From: UBA5069 sp964560495
GTDB taxonomy: Bacteria; Chloroflexota; Anaerolineae; Caldilineales; Caldilineaceae
Length of the DNA: 64,000 nt
Assembly (NCBI GenBank): GCA_964560495.1
Contig: CAZLMM010000030.1
Coordinates: forward strand, 1-64,000
Direction: 5' to 3'
Shown here: positions 1 through 8,109 of the stretch, in pieces
Layout: each line of letters starts with the position of its first letter
How positions within the stretch are numbered: position 1 is the first letter of the stretch
Position numbers and translations under genes: made by a program
The notes under the pieces: generated by a model
What the model was told of the DNA's origin: nothing
Database searches by the model: none
The model's input: the letters and a program-made list of their open reading frames with translations, nothing else

Positions 1-112
1 CATCTACGTAGTGAAGCATCTGCGTGTCGGCGAGAGTTTCTAGGGAGTTTCCAATTCCCCGCGGGGCATAGCGCGGGCAAGAAACACCGCCTTTGTAATG
101 ATGGGAGAGAAC

Positions 113-1963
113 ATGAGTGAGAGTGTGAAGACATGCGTCGATGTCTATCCGCCAGGGTTCAGCCCGGCGGACAACCCCGAGGCGTTGGCTGCGTTGCGCA
201 GCGGCGCAGGCAAAGCGGCCATCGTGGAGGCCAAAAGATGGAGCGACCGAGATACACTCCACGTGTGCTTTCTGGATGGCGAGCCGGCTCTCCAGCGCAA
301 AGTCGAGCAGTTCGCCCGCCAATGGTGCGAATACGCCAACATCAAACTGGTCTTCGACAACGCGCCCCACGCAGAAATCCGCATCTCGTTTCGCTACGCC
401 GGTTCGTGGTCCTTTGTGGGCGTCGACGCACTCGACGAGAACATTCCCCTCGATCAGCCCACCATGAACTTCGGTTGGCTCACCACCTCCACACCCAATG
501 ATGAAGTCTCACGCGTCGTGCTCCACGAGTTCGGGCACGCGCTGGGGCTGATCCATGAGCATCAGAACCCGGCTGCCGCGATCCCGTGGAACAAAGAGGT
601 GGTCTATGAATACTACTCAGGGCCGCCAAACAACTGGACAAAAGAGCAAATTGACGTCAACCTGTTCCAGCTCTACAGCGCCCAGCTTACCGCCTACAGC
701 GCTTTCGATCCAGACTCCATTATGCTCTACCCGATTCCGGCAGAGTTCCTCACAGACCCCGCCCAAGCAGTGGGCTGGAATCGCACCCTCTCGGAGACGG
801 ACAAAGAATTCATCGGCCGCTGGTATCCTCGAGCAACAGACTCGGCGCTTGCATCGGACGCCGGCCCGCGCGCCGTCAATCCTGCGCTGGAGGAGGTGCG
901 CAGCAGCGTGCGTGGTGCTGCACCGACGGAGACTTTCCGCATTGACGAATCGCTTCACCGCCTGCAATGGAACGAAAGCCCCTTCGACTTTCCGGCGGAT
1001 CTCAAAGAGGAGGTCTTGCAGCGCATGGCGAACACTGATTGGGCTCGCTACCCGACCATGCTGCGCCCCTTCGACCTCATCGCCCGGGTGGCGCAACGGC
1101 TGGGCGTTCCACCAGAGTCCGTCGTGGTGAGCAGCGGCTCGTCAGAGCTGATCCGCACTGCGCTCTCCGCCTATCTCGAACCGGGCGACAATGTGGTGAT
1201 GCCGTCGCCCACTTTTCTGCTTTACAAGCGCACTGCAGGCCTGCTGGGCGCCAACGTTTGGGAAGCGTCATGCCGCCCCGAGAACGGCTTCACCCTGCCA
1301 GTAGATGAGCTGATCACCCTGGCGCAGGAGAAGAAAGCCCAGTTGATGGTTCTGTGCGCGCCCAACAACCCTACGGGAACCGTCTTTCCCATACACGATT
1401 TGCGCCGGCTCGCGGCCGAATGTGGCGCGGCGCTTCTCATCGATGAGGCCTATGGCGAGTTCAGCGGCCAGGACCTCATTGGTCTGCAAACTGAACACGA
1501 GAACGTGATCTTGCTGCGCACCTTCAGCAAAGCCTTCTCCATGGCCGGGGTGCGCGTGGGCTATGCGATAGCCGCGCCGCAGGTGGCAGCGAACTTGCAA
1601 AAGCTCATCACGGCCTTCCCCATCAGCCTCTTCAGCGAGGCCGTGGCTCATGTTGCCCTGGCCCATCACGACCGCTTCATGGCATCCGTGCGGGAGGTCG
1701 TTGCGGAACGGGAACGCTTGGCCGCAGAACTCGCGGCTCTGCCCGGGCTAACAGTCTTTCCCAGCGGGACAAACTTCTTGCTGGTGCGCCCCACTGCACC
1801 GGCCCAGGAGGTTTTCCAGCATCTACGGCAGAGTCAGCGCGTGCTCATCAATGACGCCAGCAGCTATCCCGAACTGGACAACTATCTGCGCATCAGCGTA
1901 GGCCGACCAGAGCAGAATGACCTGGTGGTGCAAGGGTTCCGGGAGATGTCTGGCCTGTCATGA
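113..1963 (+). CDS. Zinc metallopeptidase fused to HisC-like PLP aminotransferase
   Basis: One uninterrupted reading frame joins two unrelated enzymes. Numbered from the upstream ATG at 98, residues about 45-245 form a metzincin-type peptidase: zinc motif HEFGHALGLIH (143-153) and a Met-turn (SIMLYP, Met209). Residues about 275-621 form a complete fold-type I aminotransferase resembling histidinol-phosphate aminotransferase: NESPF near the start, an APNNPTGTV loop, a DEAYGEF strand and the PLP lysine K478 in FSKAFSMAGVRVGY. I chose the ATG at 113 because GGGAGAG lies just upstream; the ATG at 98 adds five residues and has no such site. No signal peptide is visible, so a cytoplasmic location is likely. 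The aminotransferase half should use PLP; the substrates of both halves are unknown. The preceding 112 bases hold no gene. Confidence 0.85.
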   Translation: MSESVKTCVDVYPPGFSPADNPEALAALRSGAGKAAIVEAKRWSDRDTLHVCFLDGEPALQRKVEQFARQWCEYANIKLVFDNAPHAEIRISFRYAGSWSFVGVDALDENIPLDQPTMNFGWLTTSTPNDEVSRVVLHEFGHALGLIHEHQNPAAAIPWNKEVVYEYYSGPPNNWTKEQIDVNLFQLYSAQLTAYSAFDPDSIMLYPIPAEFLTDPAQAVGWNRTLSETDKEFIGRWYPRATDSALASDAGPRAVNPALEEVRSSVRGAAPTETFRIDESLHRLQWNESPFDFPADLKEEVLQRMANTDWARYPTMLRPFDLIARVAQRLGVPPESVVVSSGSSELIRTALSAYLEPGDNVVMPSPTFLLYKRTAGLLGANVWEASCRPENGFTLPVDELITLAQEKKAQLMVLCAPNNPTGTVFPIHDLRRLAAECGAALLIDEAYGEFSGQDLIGLQTEHENVILLRTFSKAFSMAGVRVGYAIAAPQVAANLQKLITAFPISLFSEAVAHVALAHHDRFMASVREVVAERERLAAELAALPGLTVFPSGTNFLLVRPTAPAQEVFQHLRQSQRVLINDASSYPELDNYLRISVGRPEQNDLVVQGFREMSGLS

Positions 1964-2114
1964 CGGCTGAAGAAAGGGTTCAACTGGAAATTCAGGTGGT
2001 TGCGCCTCATGCGCCGGGAACAGGCGAGAAGTAATCTGGCTGAGCACATGCAAGCCCGCCCGTCTCCGTCACGTAACCACACGAGATCCGGTTGAGCCAA
2101 AGAAAGTAGACACG

Positions 2115-3089
2115 ATGATGCAACAACCTCTCTTTGGCCCCTACGGCGGCAGCGCCCTGGCCTACATCGATCGCTTCGCCGAATTTTGCGCTAACGCCTT
2201 CTGGTTTCACGGCTTTGACGAGGCGGCCATGAACGCCTGCGCGCGTCATGGCATTGACGCCTGCGTCGAGTTCAAGACCTTCCGCGCCGATTTCGCTGCG
2301 CACCCGGAGATCATCCCCATTGGCGTCGATGGCCGGCCCATCCGCTACGGAAAACTGGTGCAGGGCGTCTGCCTTTCCCAGCGAGAATTCCTGGCTGAGA
2401 CCGAAGAACAACTGCTTGCGGGACTGAATGAGTTTGCACCCGCCGGCGTCTGGCTCGACTATCTGACCTACGCCGGTTGGTTCGAGACCCCTGAACCCGA
2501 CTTGCAGGAGAGCTGTTTTTGCCCAGCGTGCATCGAAGAGTTCTGCGTCGCGACCGGACTCGACGCGACAACGCCGCAACAGATTCTGGCGGAGACCGCC
2601 GCGGCATGGATGCGCCATAAGTGCGAACGCGTCGCCTCCTTCGCCGCGCACTACGCCGGTCTGATTCGGGCGCGTCACCCCGACTGCATCGTCGGCGCGT
2701 ACATGTGCCCGTGGACGCCCGTCGAATATGGCGGCGCGCTCAGTCGCATCTTTGCCCAGGACTACACCCTTCTCGCGCCGAGCATTGACATCTTCACCCC
2801 GCTCATCTATGCCAATAAGAGTGGGCGATCCGCCGCCTGGGGACGTGACTTCCTGGCTCAGTCGCCCACCTTTGTCCCGTCCAACCGCAAAGTGCAGCTC
2901 ATCCTGGATGCCCTCGACTTCCCCGCCAGCCTGCTCCAGACAGCGGAAGCCTCGCCGCCCAGTTGGGGCGTGCAGCTCTTTGGCGGCGCGCAAATCTTCG
3001 CCGACGCCCAGAAAGCAGCGATTTTCGCCCGCGCAGTAGAGCGAATGCAAGGGGAAACGGTTCAATCGCGCAAAAAACCAACACTGTAG
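2115..3089 (+). CDS. Putative TIM-barrel (glycoside-hydrolase-like) protein
   Basis: This 324-aa protein has no signal peptide. Features such as GVWLDYLTYAGWFE, a CFCPACIEEF cysteine cluster, and strand-like segments IVGAYMCPW and IDIFTPLIYANKSG resemble (beta/alpha)8 proteins related to glycoside hydrolases. I do not recognise an exact family. It ends 29 bases before the enolase-superfamily gene on the same strand, so the two probably form an operon for a sugar or sugar-acid. Function is inferred only from fold impression and neighbour. A large open frame on the opposite strand here is a GC-rich shadow. Confidence 0.65.
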   Translation: MMQQPLFGPYGGSALAYIDRFAEFCANAFWFHGFDEAAMNACARHGIDACVEFKTFRADFAAHPEIIPIGVDGRPIRYGKLVQGVCLSQREFLAETEEQLLAGLNEFAPAGVWLDYLTYAGWFETPEPDLQESCFCPACIEEFCVATGLDATTPQQILAETAAAWMRHKCERVASFAAHYAGLIRARHPDCIVGAYMCPWTPVEYGGALSRIFAQDYTLLAPSIDIFTPLIYANKSGRSAAWGRDFLAQSPTFVPSNRKVQLILDALDFPASLLQTAEASPPSWGVQLFGGAQIFADAQKAAIFARAVERMQGETVQSRKKPTL

Positions 3090-3118
3090 GTTGGCAAGAA
3101 AGCAAAAGGAGACCCATC

Positions 3119-4285
3119 ATGGCTGACCCCAAGATCATCAGGATCGAAATTCACAAGTATCAATATGAGCTGCGCAACCTGGGTCGCGACTATCACGGTT
3201 TCAACCTGGTCTACGAACCGGGTGGCAAGGTGATGGCCGACGGTCACATCATCCAGATTTTCACCGACGCCGGCGTTGTGGGCGAGTACGCCGGCGGCAG
3301 CGACGCTGAGTTCTCCACCCTACCGCGTTTTGTCCACTTCCTCATTGGTCGCAGCGCGCTGGAGCGGGAGCTGATCTACAGCGAGGTCAAGCGCGCGTTG
3401 CGCCAGGTGGCGCGCATCGGCCTGGCGCCGGTGGATGTGGCCCTGTGGGACCTGGCGGGCAAGCTATACGACACTCCACTCTACAAGTTGCTGGGCGGCT
3501 ACAAAGAGAGCGTTCCCTGCTACGCCAGCACCTATCACGGCGACCATCAGCCCGACGGTCTCTCCACGCCGGAAGCCTTCGCCGATTTCGCCGAACAATG
3601 CCTGGAGATGGGCTATCCAGCCTTCAAGATCCACGGCTGGGGGCGCGCGCCCATCGCCCAGGAGATCGCCAATGTCCATGCTGTGGGCCAGCGCGTCGGC
3701 GGCAAGATGGACCTCATGCTCGACCCGGCCTGCGAGTACATCACCTTTGGCGATGCCGTCAAGGTCGGTTGGGCCTGCGACGAAGAACGCTTCTTTTGGT
3801 ATGAAGACCCCTTCCGCGACGGCGGCATCTCACAGTTTGCCCATCGCAAACTGCGCCAGCTCATCAAGACGCCCCTGCTCCAGACCGAGCACGTGCGTAG
3901 CCTGGAACCCCACATCGACTTCGTCATTGCCGACGCCACAGATTACGTGCGTGGGGATATCGGCTACGATGGCGTGACGGGTGTGATCAAGCTCGCCCAC
4001 GCCTGCGAAGCCCTGGGCCTGGACATCGAGTTCCACGGCCCCGGCCCGACCCAGCGCCAGTGCATGGCAGCTATCCGCAACACCAACTATTACGAGATGG
4101 GGTTGATCCACCCTAAAGCGCCGGCCAGCCACCCGGAACATCTCTTCGAGGGCGATTACCGCGACACACTGGACGCCATCGACAGCCGCGGCCATGTGCC
4201 AACGCCGCAAGGCCCCGGTCTGGGTGCGCCCATCAACTGGGATTGGGTGAACCGCAACCGGGTGGGGAAAGTCGTCTACGAATAG
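3119..4285 (+). CDS. Mandelate racemase/muconate lactonizing enzyme family (enolase superfamily) dehydratase
   Basis: This 388-aa protein starts at an ATG preceded by AAAAGGAG at ideal spacing. The frame is open further upstream, but that part overlaps the previous gene. It has the enolase-superfamily layout: an N-terminal capping domain, then a barrel with Lys in KIH (K170), metal ligands in LDPA (D202), YEDPF (E229) and TEH (E257), and a general-base His in FHGPG (H306). This set is typical of the mandelate-racemase subgroup, which abstracts the alpha proton of a carboxylate, usually a sugar acid that is then dehydrated. The exact substrate cannot be read from sequence. It is probably co-transcribed with the preceding TIM-barrel gene. 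Confidence 0.88.
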   Translation: MADPKIIRIEIHKYQYELRNLGRDYHGFNLVYEPGGKVMADGHIIQIFTDAGVVGEYAGGSDAEFSTLPRFVHFLIGRSALERELIYSEVKRALRQVARIGLAPVDVALWDLAGKLYDTPLYKLLGGYKESVPCYASTYHGDHQPDGLSTPEAFADFAEQCLEMGYPAFKIHGWGRAPIAQEIANVHAVGQRVGGKMDLMLDPACEYITFGDAVKVGWACDEERFFWYEDPFRDGGISQFAHRKLRQLIKTPLLQTEHVRSLEPHIDFVIADATDYVRGDIGYDGVTGVIKLAHACEALGLDIEFHGPGPTQRQCMAAIRNTNYYEMGLIHPKAPASHPEHLFEGDYRDTLDAIDSRGHVPTPQGPGLGAPINWDWVNRNRVGKVVYE

Positions 4286-4295
4286 GCGCCGCCCC

Positions 4296-5516
4296 CTACC
4301 AGAGGAGCCTCGGCTGATGACCAGTGTAGCGGGCGCGCGGGCGGATCAATTGGCCGGTCGCAACCTGCTCACTGGCGTGGCCGATCCAGCCGATGGCGCG
4401 GCCCAGGGCAAAGAGGGCCAGCGCAGCACGGTCGGGCAACCCCAACGCTTGCACCAGGACTTCCAAAGCAAAGTCGATGGTGGGGAGCAATCCCAGTGTA
4501 TCAAACACTGCGTGGCAGAGTTCATGCGCAAGAGCGACTGCGGGCGCTTGTGGGCGACGCTCCGCTGTCATGGTCAAAAGCAGGCGGGCGCGTGGGTCGC
4601 CGTCTGGATAGAGTGGGTGGCCAAAGCCTGGGAGCGATTCACCAGCTTTGAGATACTCAGCCAGCGCACCCGAGACGCCCGCTTGGCCTGCACGCAGCAG
4701 TGCAGCCACGCGCGCCGTGTGCCCGCCGTGACGATGACCCTGGAGTGCAGACAACCCGGCGATGACCACGGCGTAGGGTGTCGCGCCGGCAGAGGCGACG
4801 CAGCGCGCCGTGAAGGCTGATACATTCAGTTCATGGTCTGCGCACAGGATCAGCGCGGCTGAAATCAGGCCAACCGCTTCCGGCAGATTCGACACCCAAT
4901 CCATTTGGAGCGCACGAGCAATAGGTAATCCTGTCGGCTGACCGCTGGCTGCGCCAACCAGCAGTTGAAGAATGCGTGAACCAGTGGCGGCTATGGCAGT
5001 CGCGTCCGTGGCGTGGGCCGCCAGGTCTTCCATCCCCGCTCGCGCCAGGATGATCTGAAAAAACTCAATGGGGTTCGCCATTCCCAGACCCGGCGGCGAC
5101 AAGCCGCGTAACTTCTCCACCCGCGACCTCTGGCTGGCGAACAATTCCTCAGCGTCCAGTCGATCAAGCCAGACCAGCGCCGCAACTTCTTCCACCGTTC
5201 GTTCCTGCGCCAGGGCGAGCGCGTCACAGCCGCGATAGAACAGGCGTCCATCCTGAATCATCGTGATCGCTGAATCGAGCACTGGCATCCCGAAGCTCAT
5301 TGCGCTCTGCGCCGCCCTGCCTGGCTCGCGGCGGTATTCCTTGCGCGCCAGCAGCGCCTCTACATCGTCCAAATGATACCGGCGCTGACGGCGGGCGCTG
5401 TCAGCCATCTCCGAACGAATCAACCCGCGGCTGACATAGGAATAGAGGGTGGCCTGGCTGATCCCCAACAGCTCGGCGGCCTCCTGTGCGCTCACATAAC
5501 GGGCAGATGTAGTCAT
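4296..5516 (-). CDS. Citrate synthase-family protein with N-terminal MerR/excisionase-type HTH
   Basis: Residues about 5-65 form a helix-turn-helix (SAQEAAELLGISQATLYSYVS followed by a wing ending YHLDDVEALL). Residues about 75-406 align with citrate synthase. Active-site regions are partly altered: HELNVSAFTAR replaces HGLNASTF, GHRHGGHT sits at the second histidine region, and GFGHPLYPDGDPRA is retained. Such HTH-citrate synthases are known as a separate subfamily. The domain pair suggests a regulator that senses a citrate-synthase ligand, or an enzyme that regulates itself. It diverges from a regular citrate synthase at 5636, and a palindrome and promoter lie between them. Confidence 0.88.
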   Translation of the reverse strand: MTTSARYVSAQEAAELLGISQATLYSYVSRGLIRSEMADSARRQRRYHLDDVEALLARKEYRREPGRAAQSAMSFGMPVLDSAITMIQDGRLFYRGCDALALAQERTVEEVAALVWLDRLDAEELFASQRSRVEKLRGLSPPGLGMANPIEFFQIILARAGMEDLAAHATDATAIAATGSRILQLLVGAASGQPTGLPIARALQMDWVSNLPEAVGLISAALILCADHELNVSAFTARCVASAGATPYAVVIAGLSALQGHRHGGHTARVAALLRAGQAGVSGALAEYLKAGESLPGFGHPLYPDGDPRARLLLTMTAERRPQAPAVALAHELCHAVFDTLGLLPTIDFALEVLVQALGLPDRAALALFALGRAIGWIGHASEQVATGQLIRPRARYTGHQPRLLW

Positions 5517-5540
5517 ATCCCCTTCTCTCTCTGCGATATA

Positions 5541-5556
5541 TTGATTTATTAATCAA
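5541..5556. promoter_or_regulatory. Palindromic operator candidate between the two citrate synthases
   Basis: TTGATT-tatt-AATCAA is a perfect 6+6 inverted repeat ending two bases upstream of the -35 box at 5559 and 25 bases upstream of the HTH-citrate synthase start. Its position suits a binding site for the HTH domain of the divergent protein. The binding partner is inferred. Confidence 0.45.
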
Positions 5557-5558
5557 GA

Positions 5559-5587
5559 TTGACAATGTTGATCATTTATTTTATCCT
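5559..5587 (+). promoter_or_regulatory. Sigma-70-like promoter of the citrate synthase gene
   Basis: TTGACA (5559-5564), a 17-base spacer and TATCCT (5582-5587) form a good housekeeping-type promoter 48 bases upstream of the start codon at 5636. The surrounding sequence is AT-rich, unlike the flanking genes. Confidence 0.5.
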
Positions 5588-5635
5588 ATGCCGGGGATGG
5601 AGCAAAACACATCTAGAAACAATAGGAAGGAGAGA

Positions 5636-6784
5636 ATGATGAATCGTGATGTGAGCGGCGGATTTGTTTCCGGCCTGGAAGGTGTGGTCGCTGCCCAGAC
5701 GCGCATCAGCCATGTGGATGGACAGGCTGGCGAGCTGATTCTCGCCGGCTATCGAGTGGAAGATGTTGCGCCGAACATCTCGTTCGAGGAAATGACGCAC
5801 CTCTTGTGGTGGGATCGCCTGCCCACCTGCCAGGAATTGGCCGGGTTTCGCAGCGAACTGGCAGCCTGGCGCGCCCTCCCCCAGGCGACCCTCGACCTCC
5901 TGAAGAGCGCCGCGCAGGCAGACTACCCAGCCATGGATGCGCTGCGCATGGCCGTGGGAGCGTGCGATCTGGACCTGTCGCCCGCCGAGCGTGATGACAC
6001 TGCGCTGGGCCGCGTGCTGCTGGCGCGTTTGCCAACCATTGCAGCGGCGTATTGGCGGTTTCGTCAGGGCCAGGCGCCGATTCCACCCAATCCGGCGCTG
6101 AGCCACGCAGCGAACTTTCTCTATATGCTGACCGGCAACATCCCCAGCCCGGCGCGCGTCCGTGGGCTGGAGACCTATCTGAATACGGTGAGCGACCACG
6201 GACTGAACGCGTCCACCTTCACGGCGCGAGTGATCATCGCCACCCGTTCGGACATGGTCTCGGCCATCACCGGGGCGATTGGCGCGCTCAAGGGGCCGCT
6301 CCACGGCGGCGCGCCGGGGCCGGCCCTGGACATGGTCTTCGAGATCGGCGCGGCCGAGCGGGCGGAGCCATATCTGCGGGCAAAACTGGAGCGCGGAGAA
6401 CGGCTCATGGGCTTCGGCCACCGCGTTTACAAGGTGCGCGACCCCCGCGCCGACGTGTTGGCAAAGGCGACGCGGATGCTCTACACAGACGACGGAGACA
6501 TGGCGCTCTATACATTGGCGGGAAAAGTAGAGGAAACTGCTGTGCGGTTGCTAGAAGAATACAAACCCGGGCGCAACCTGAAAACCAACGTGGAGTTCTA
6601 CACAGCCCTGCTTCTTCATGGCCTGGGCATGGAAACCGAGCTTTTCACGCCGACCTTTGCTGTTGGTCGCACAGCAGGTTGGATCGCTCACGCCTGGGAA
6701 CAATTGATGACCGGTCGCCTGATCCGCCCTGCCTCCCAGTACATCGGCGCGCATGGACGCGCCTGGCCGCAGGCAGAGCGATAG
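5636..6784 (+). CDS. Citrate synthase / 2-methylcitrate synthase
   Basis: This 382-aa protein starts at the first of two ATGs (5636, 5639) directly behind AGGAAGGAG; a longer frame from 5588 lacks a ribosome site. Canonical active-site segments are intact: HGLNASTFTARV, LHGGAPGPA and GFGHRVYKVRDPRA, followed by the C-terminal WIAHAWEQ and RLIRPASQYIG segments. It condenses acetyl-CoA (or propionyl-CoA) with oxaloacetate. Length and type fit the short bacterial/archaeal citrate synthases, some of which are methylcitrate synthases, so the acyl-CoA is uncertain. It is divergent from the HTH-citrate synthase that may control it. Confidence 0.92.
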   Translation: MMNRDVSGGFVSGLEGVVAAQTRISHVDGQAGELILAGYRVEDVAPNISFEEMTHLLWWDRLPTCQELAGFRSELAAWRALPQATLDLLKSAAQADYPAMDALRMAVGACDLDLSPAERDDTALGRVLLARLPTIAAAYWRFRQGQAPIPPNPALSHAANFLYMLTGNIPSPARVRGLETYLNTVSDHGLNASTFTARVIIATRSDMVSAITGAIGALKGPLHGGAPGPALDMVFEIGAAERAEPYLRAKLERGERLMGFGHRVYKVRDPRADVLAKATRMLYTDDGDMALYTLAGKVEETAVRLLEEYKPGRNLKTNVEFYTALLLHGLGMETELFTPTFAVGRTAGWIAHAWEQLMTGRLIRPASQYIGAHGRAWPQAER

Positions 6785-6798
6785 CTGCCCTCACCACC

Positions 6799-8058
6799 CT
6801 ATGCAAGACTCTGGGCCACACTCGTCTGCGCCTGTCCCAAGCGCCCTGCTGCCCAAGCCAGACCTGCCCCGACCAGCAACAGCACGATGGTGAGCAAGAA
6901 GGGTAGGTTCTTGTTGATTGTGGAAAGACTCCCGGCAATCCAGCCAAAGGGCGCGGTACAGAGCAACACGCCCACAAAGAGAATCGACTGGACACGCGCC
7001 CGTTCTTGGGGATCGATGGTCAACACGATCAACTTGTCGATCAGCGGGCTGACCGCGGCGTAGGCGCAGGCGTCAATCACGACGCTCAGCGCCAACAAAA
7101 CGTATCCCTGTTCCGGAGCGGTGACCAGAAAGATTTGGCCGAGCGCATAGGCCAGAAAGCCGAGGACCATGGGCCATTTGAAGTACATCTTGCTGATACG
7201 CGGCGTCACCAGAAAAAAGAAAGCCAGTACGACAGCCGATTTGAGAAAGGCGAAGAGGGAAAGGTAGGCCGGCGGCACACCGAGCTTCTCGGTGACGAGG
7301 ATCGACCAGAAGCTGCCGTTGACCAGCCCGACAATCGCCACGATCAGCATAATGCCCGCGGTGTAGAGGGTCTGCGGTCGCTGGAGGATTTCTCGCGCCA
7401 CGCCTTGATATTCCCCAATCAGCGCAAAGAGGCTCTGATGGCGCGTCGCCTCGAGCCGCACCCGTCCTTGCGCCGTTTCCGTCGTCATGAAATAGGTGGT
7501 GAGAGCTTTGATCGTGAACATCACGGCGGCAAACGCGTACAAGACCCGCATGGTGGGCACCAACGTGTATTGCGCGACCAAGATGCCTGCCAACGGCGCA
7601 AAGAAACCGGCCACCAGGTTGGCGATGTGAATCCATGTGTAGATCTCCACGAGCTGATCCTGGTCGGCGTCCTCCACCAGCAAACATGTCCAGGAGTTCA
7701 GTGTGACGCGCCAGATGCTGTTGGTAACGCCGGCGGCCAGAAACCACCAAAAATTTTGCGCCAGCGCCCAGATCAGTGCAGGTACGCTCCAGGCCAGGAT
7801 GTCGAAGATCAACGTTGTGCGGCGACGGCCCAACTTGTCGGTGATCGCGCCGCTGAGCAGCGCCCAAAGCACTTGGAAGCCCCAACTGACGCTGATGACG
7901 ATGCCGATGTCCTTATCTGTGAGACCCAGCGCCAGCATATAGACGGATGCGTAAGGGGCAAAGAGGTTGTACGGAATACCCCACAGAGGCTCGGTGTAGA
8001 CGCAACCGCGTGGGTTGCCGGTGAGGGAACGAAGCGTGACGATCAACGAATGTGACAT
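6799..8058 (-). CDS. Major facilitator superfamily transporter
   Basis: This 419-aa protein has about 12 hydrophobic segments. A cytoplasmic loop after TM2 reads SGAITDKLGRRRT, which matches the MFS motif A (GxxxDrxGRr). A longer polar centre (residues about 190-215) separates the two halves. It is an inner-membrane secondary transporter or drug/sugar efflux type; the substrate is unknown. It is convergent with citrate synthase (14 bases apart). The start lies 51 bases downstream of the end of the large secreted protein, so the two may be co-transcribed. Confidence 0.85.
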   Translation of the reverse strand: MSHSLIVTLRSLTGNPRGCVYTEPLWGIPYNLFAPYASVYMLALGLTDKDIGIVISVSWGFQVLWALLSGAITDKLGRRRTTLIFDILAWSVPALIWALAQNFWWFLAAGVTNSIWRVTLNSWTCLLVEDADQDQLVEIYTWIHIANLVAGFFAPLAGILVAQYTLVPTMRVLYAFAAVMFTIKALTTYFMTTETAQGRVRLEATRHQSLFALIGEYQGVAREILQRPQTLYTAGIMLIVAIVGLVNGSFWSILVTEKLGVPPAYLSLFAFLKSAVVLAFFFLVTPRISKMYFKWPMVLGFLAYALGQIFLVTAPEQGYVLLALSVVIDACAYAAVSPLIDKLIVLTIDPQERARVQSILFVGVLLCTAPFGWIAGSLSTINKNLPFLLTIVLLLVGAGLAWAAGRLGQAQTSVAQSLA

Positions 8059-8109
8059 GAATGCACCGAAATTCGATTGCTCTGCCTGCCGGCGCAGCCA
8101 AATTTTCTT

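Noticed and set aside
2007..3065. 352-codon frame on the minus strand
   Set aside because: Opposite to a gene with good spacing to its operon partner; no motif or ribosome site.
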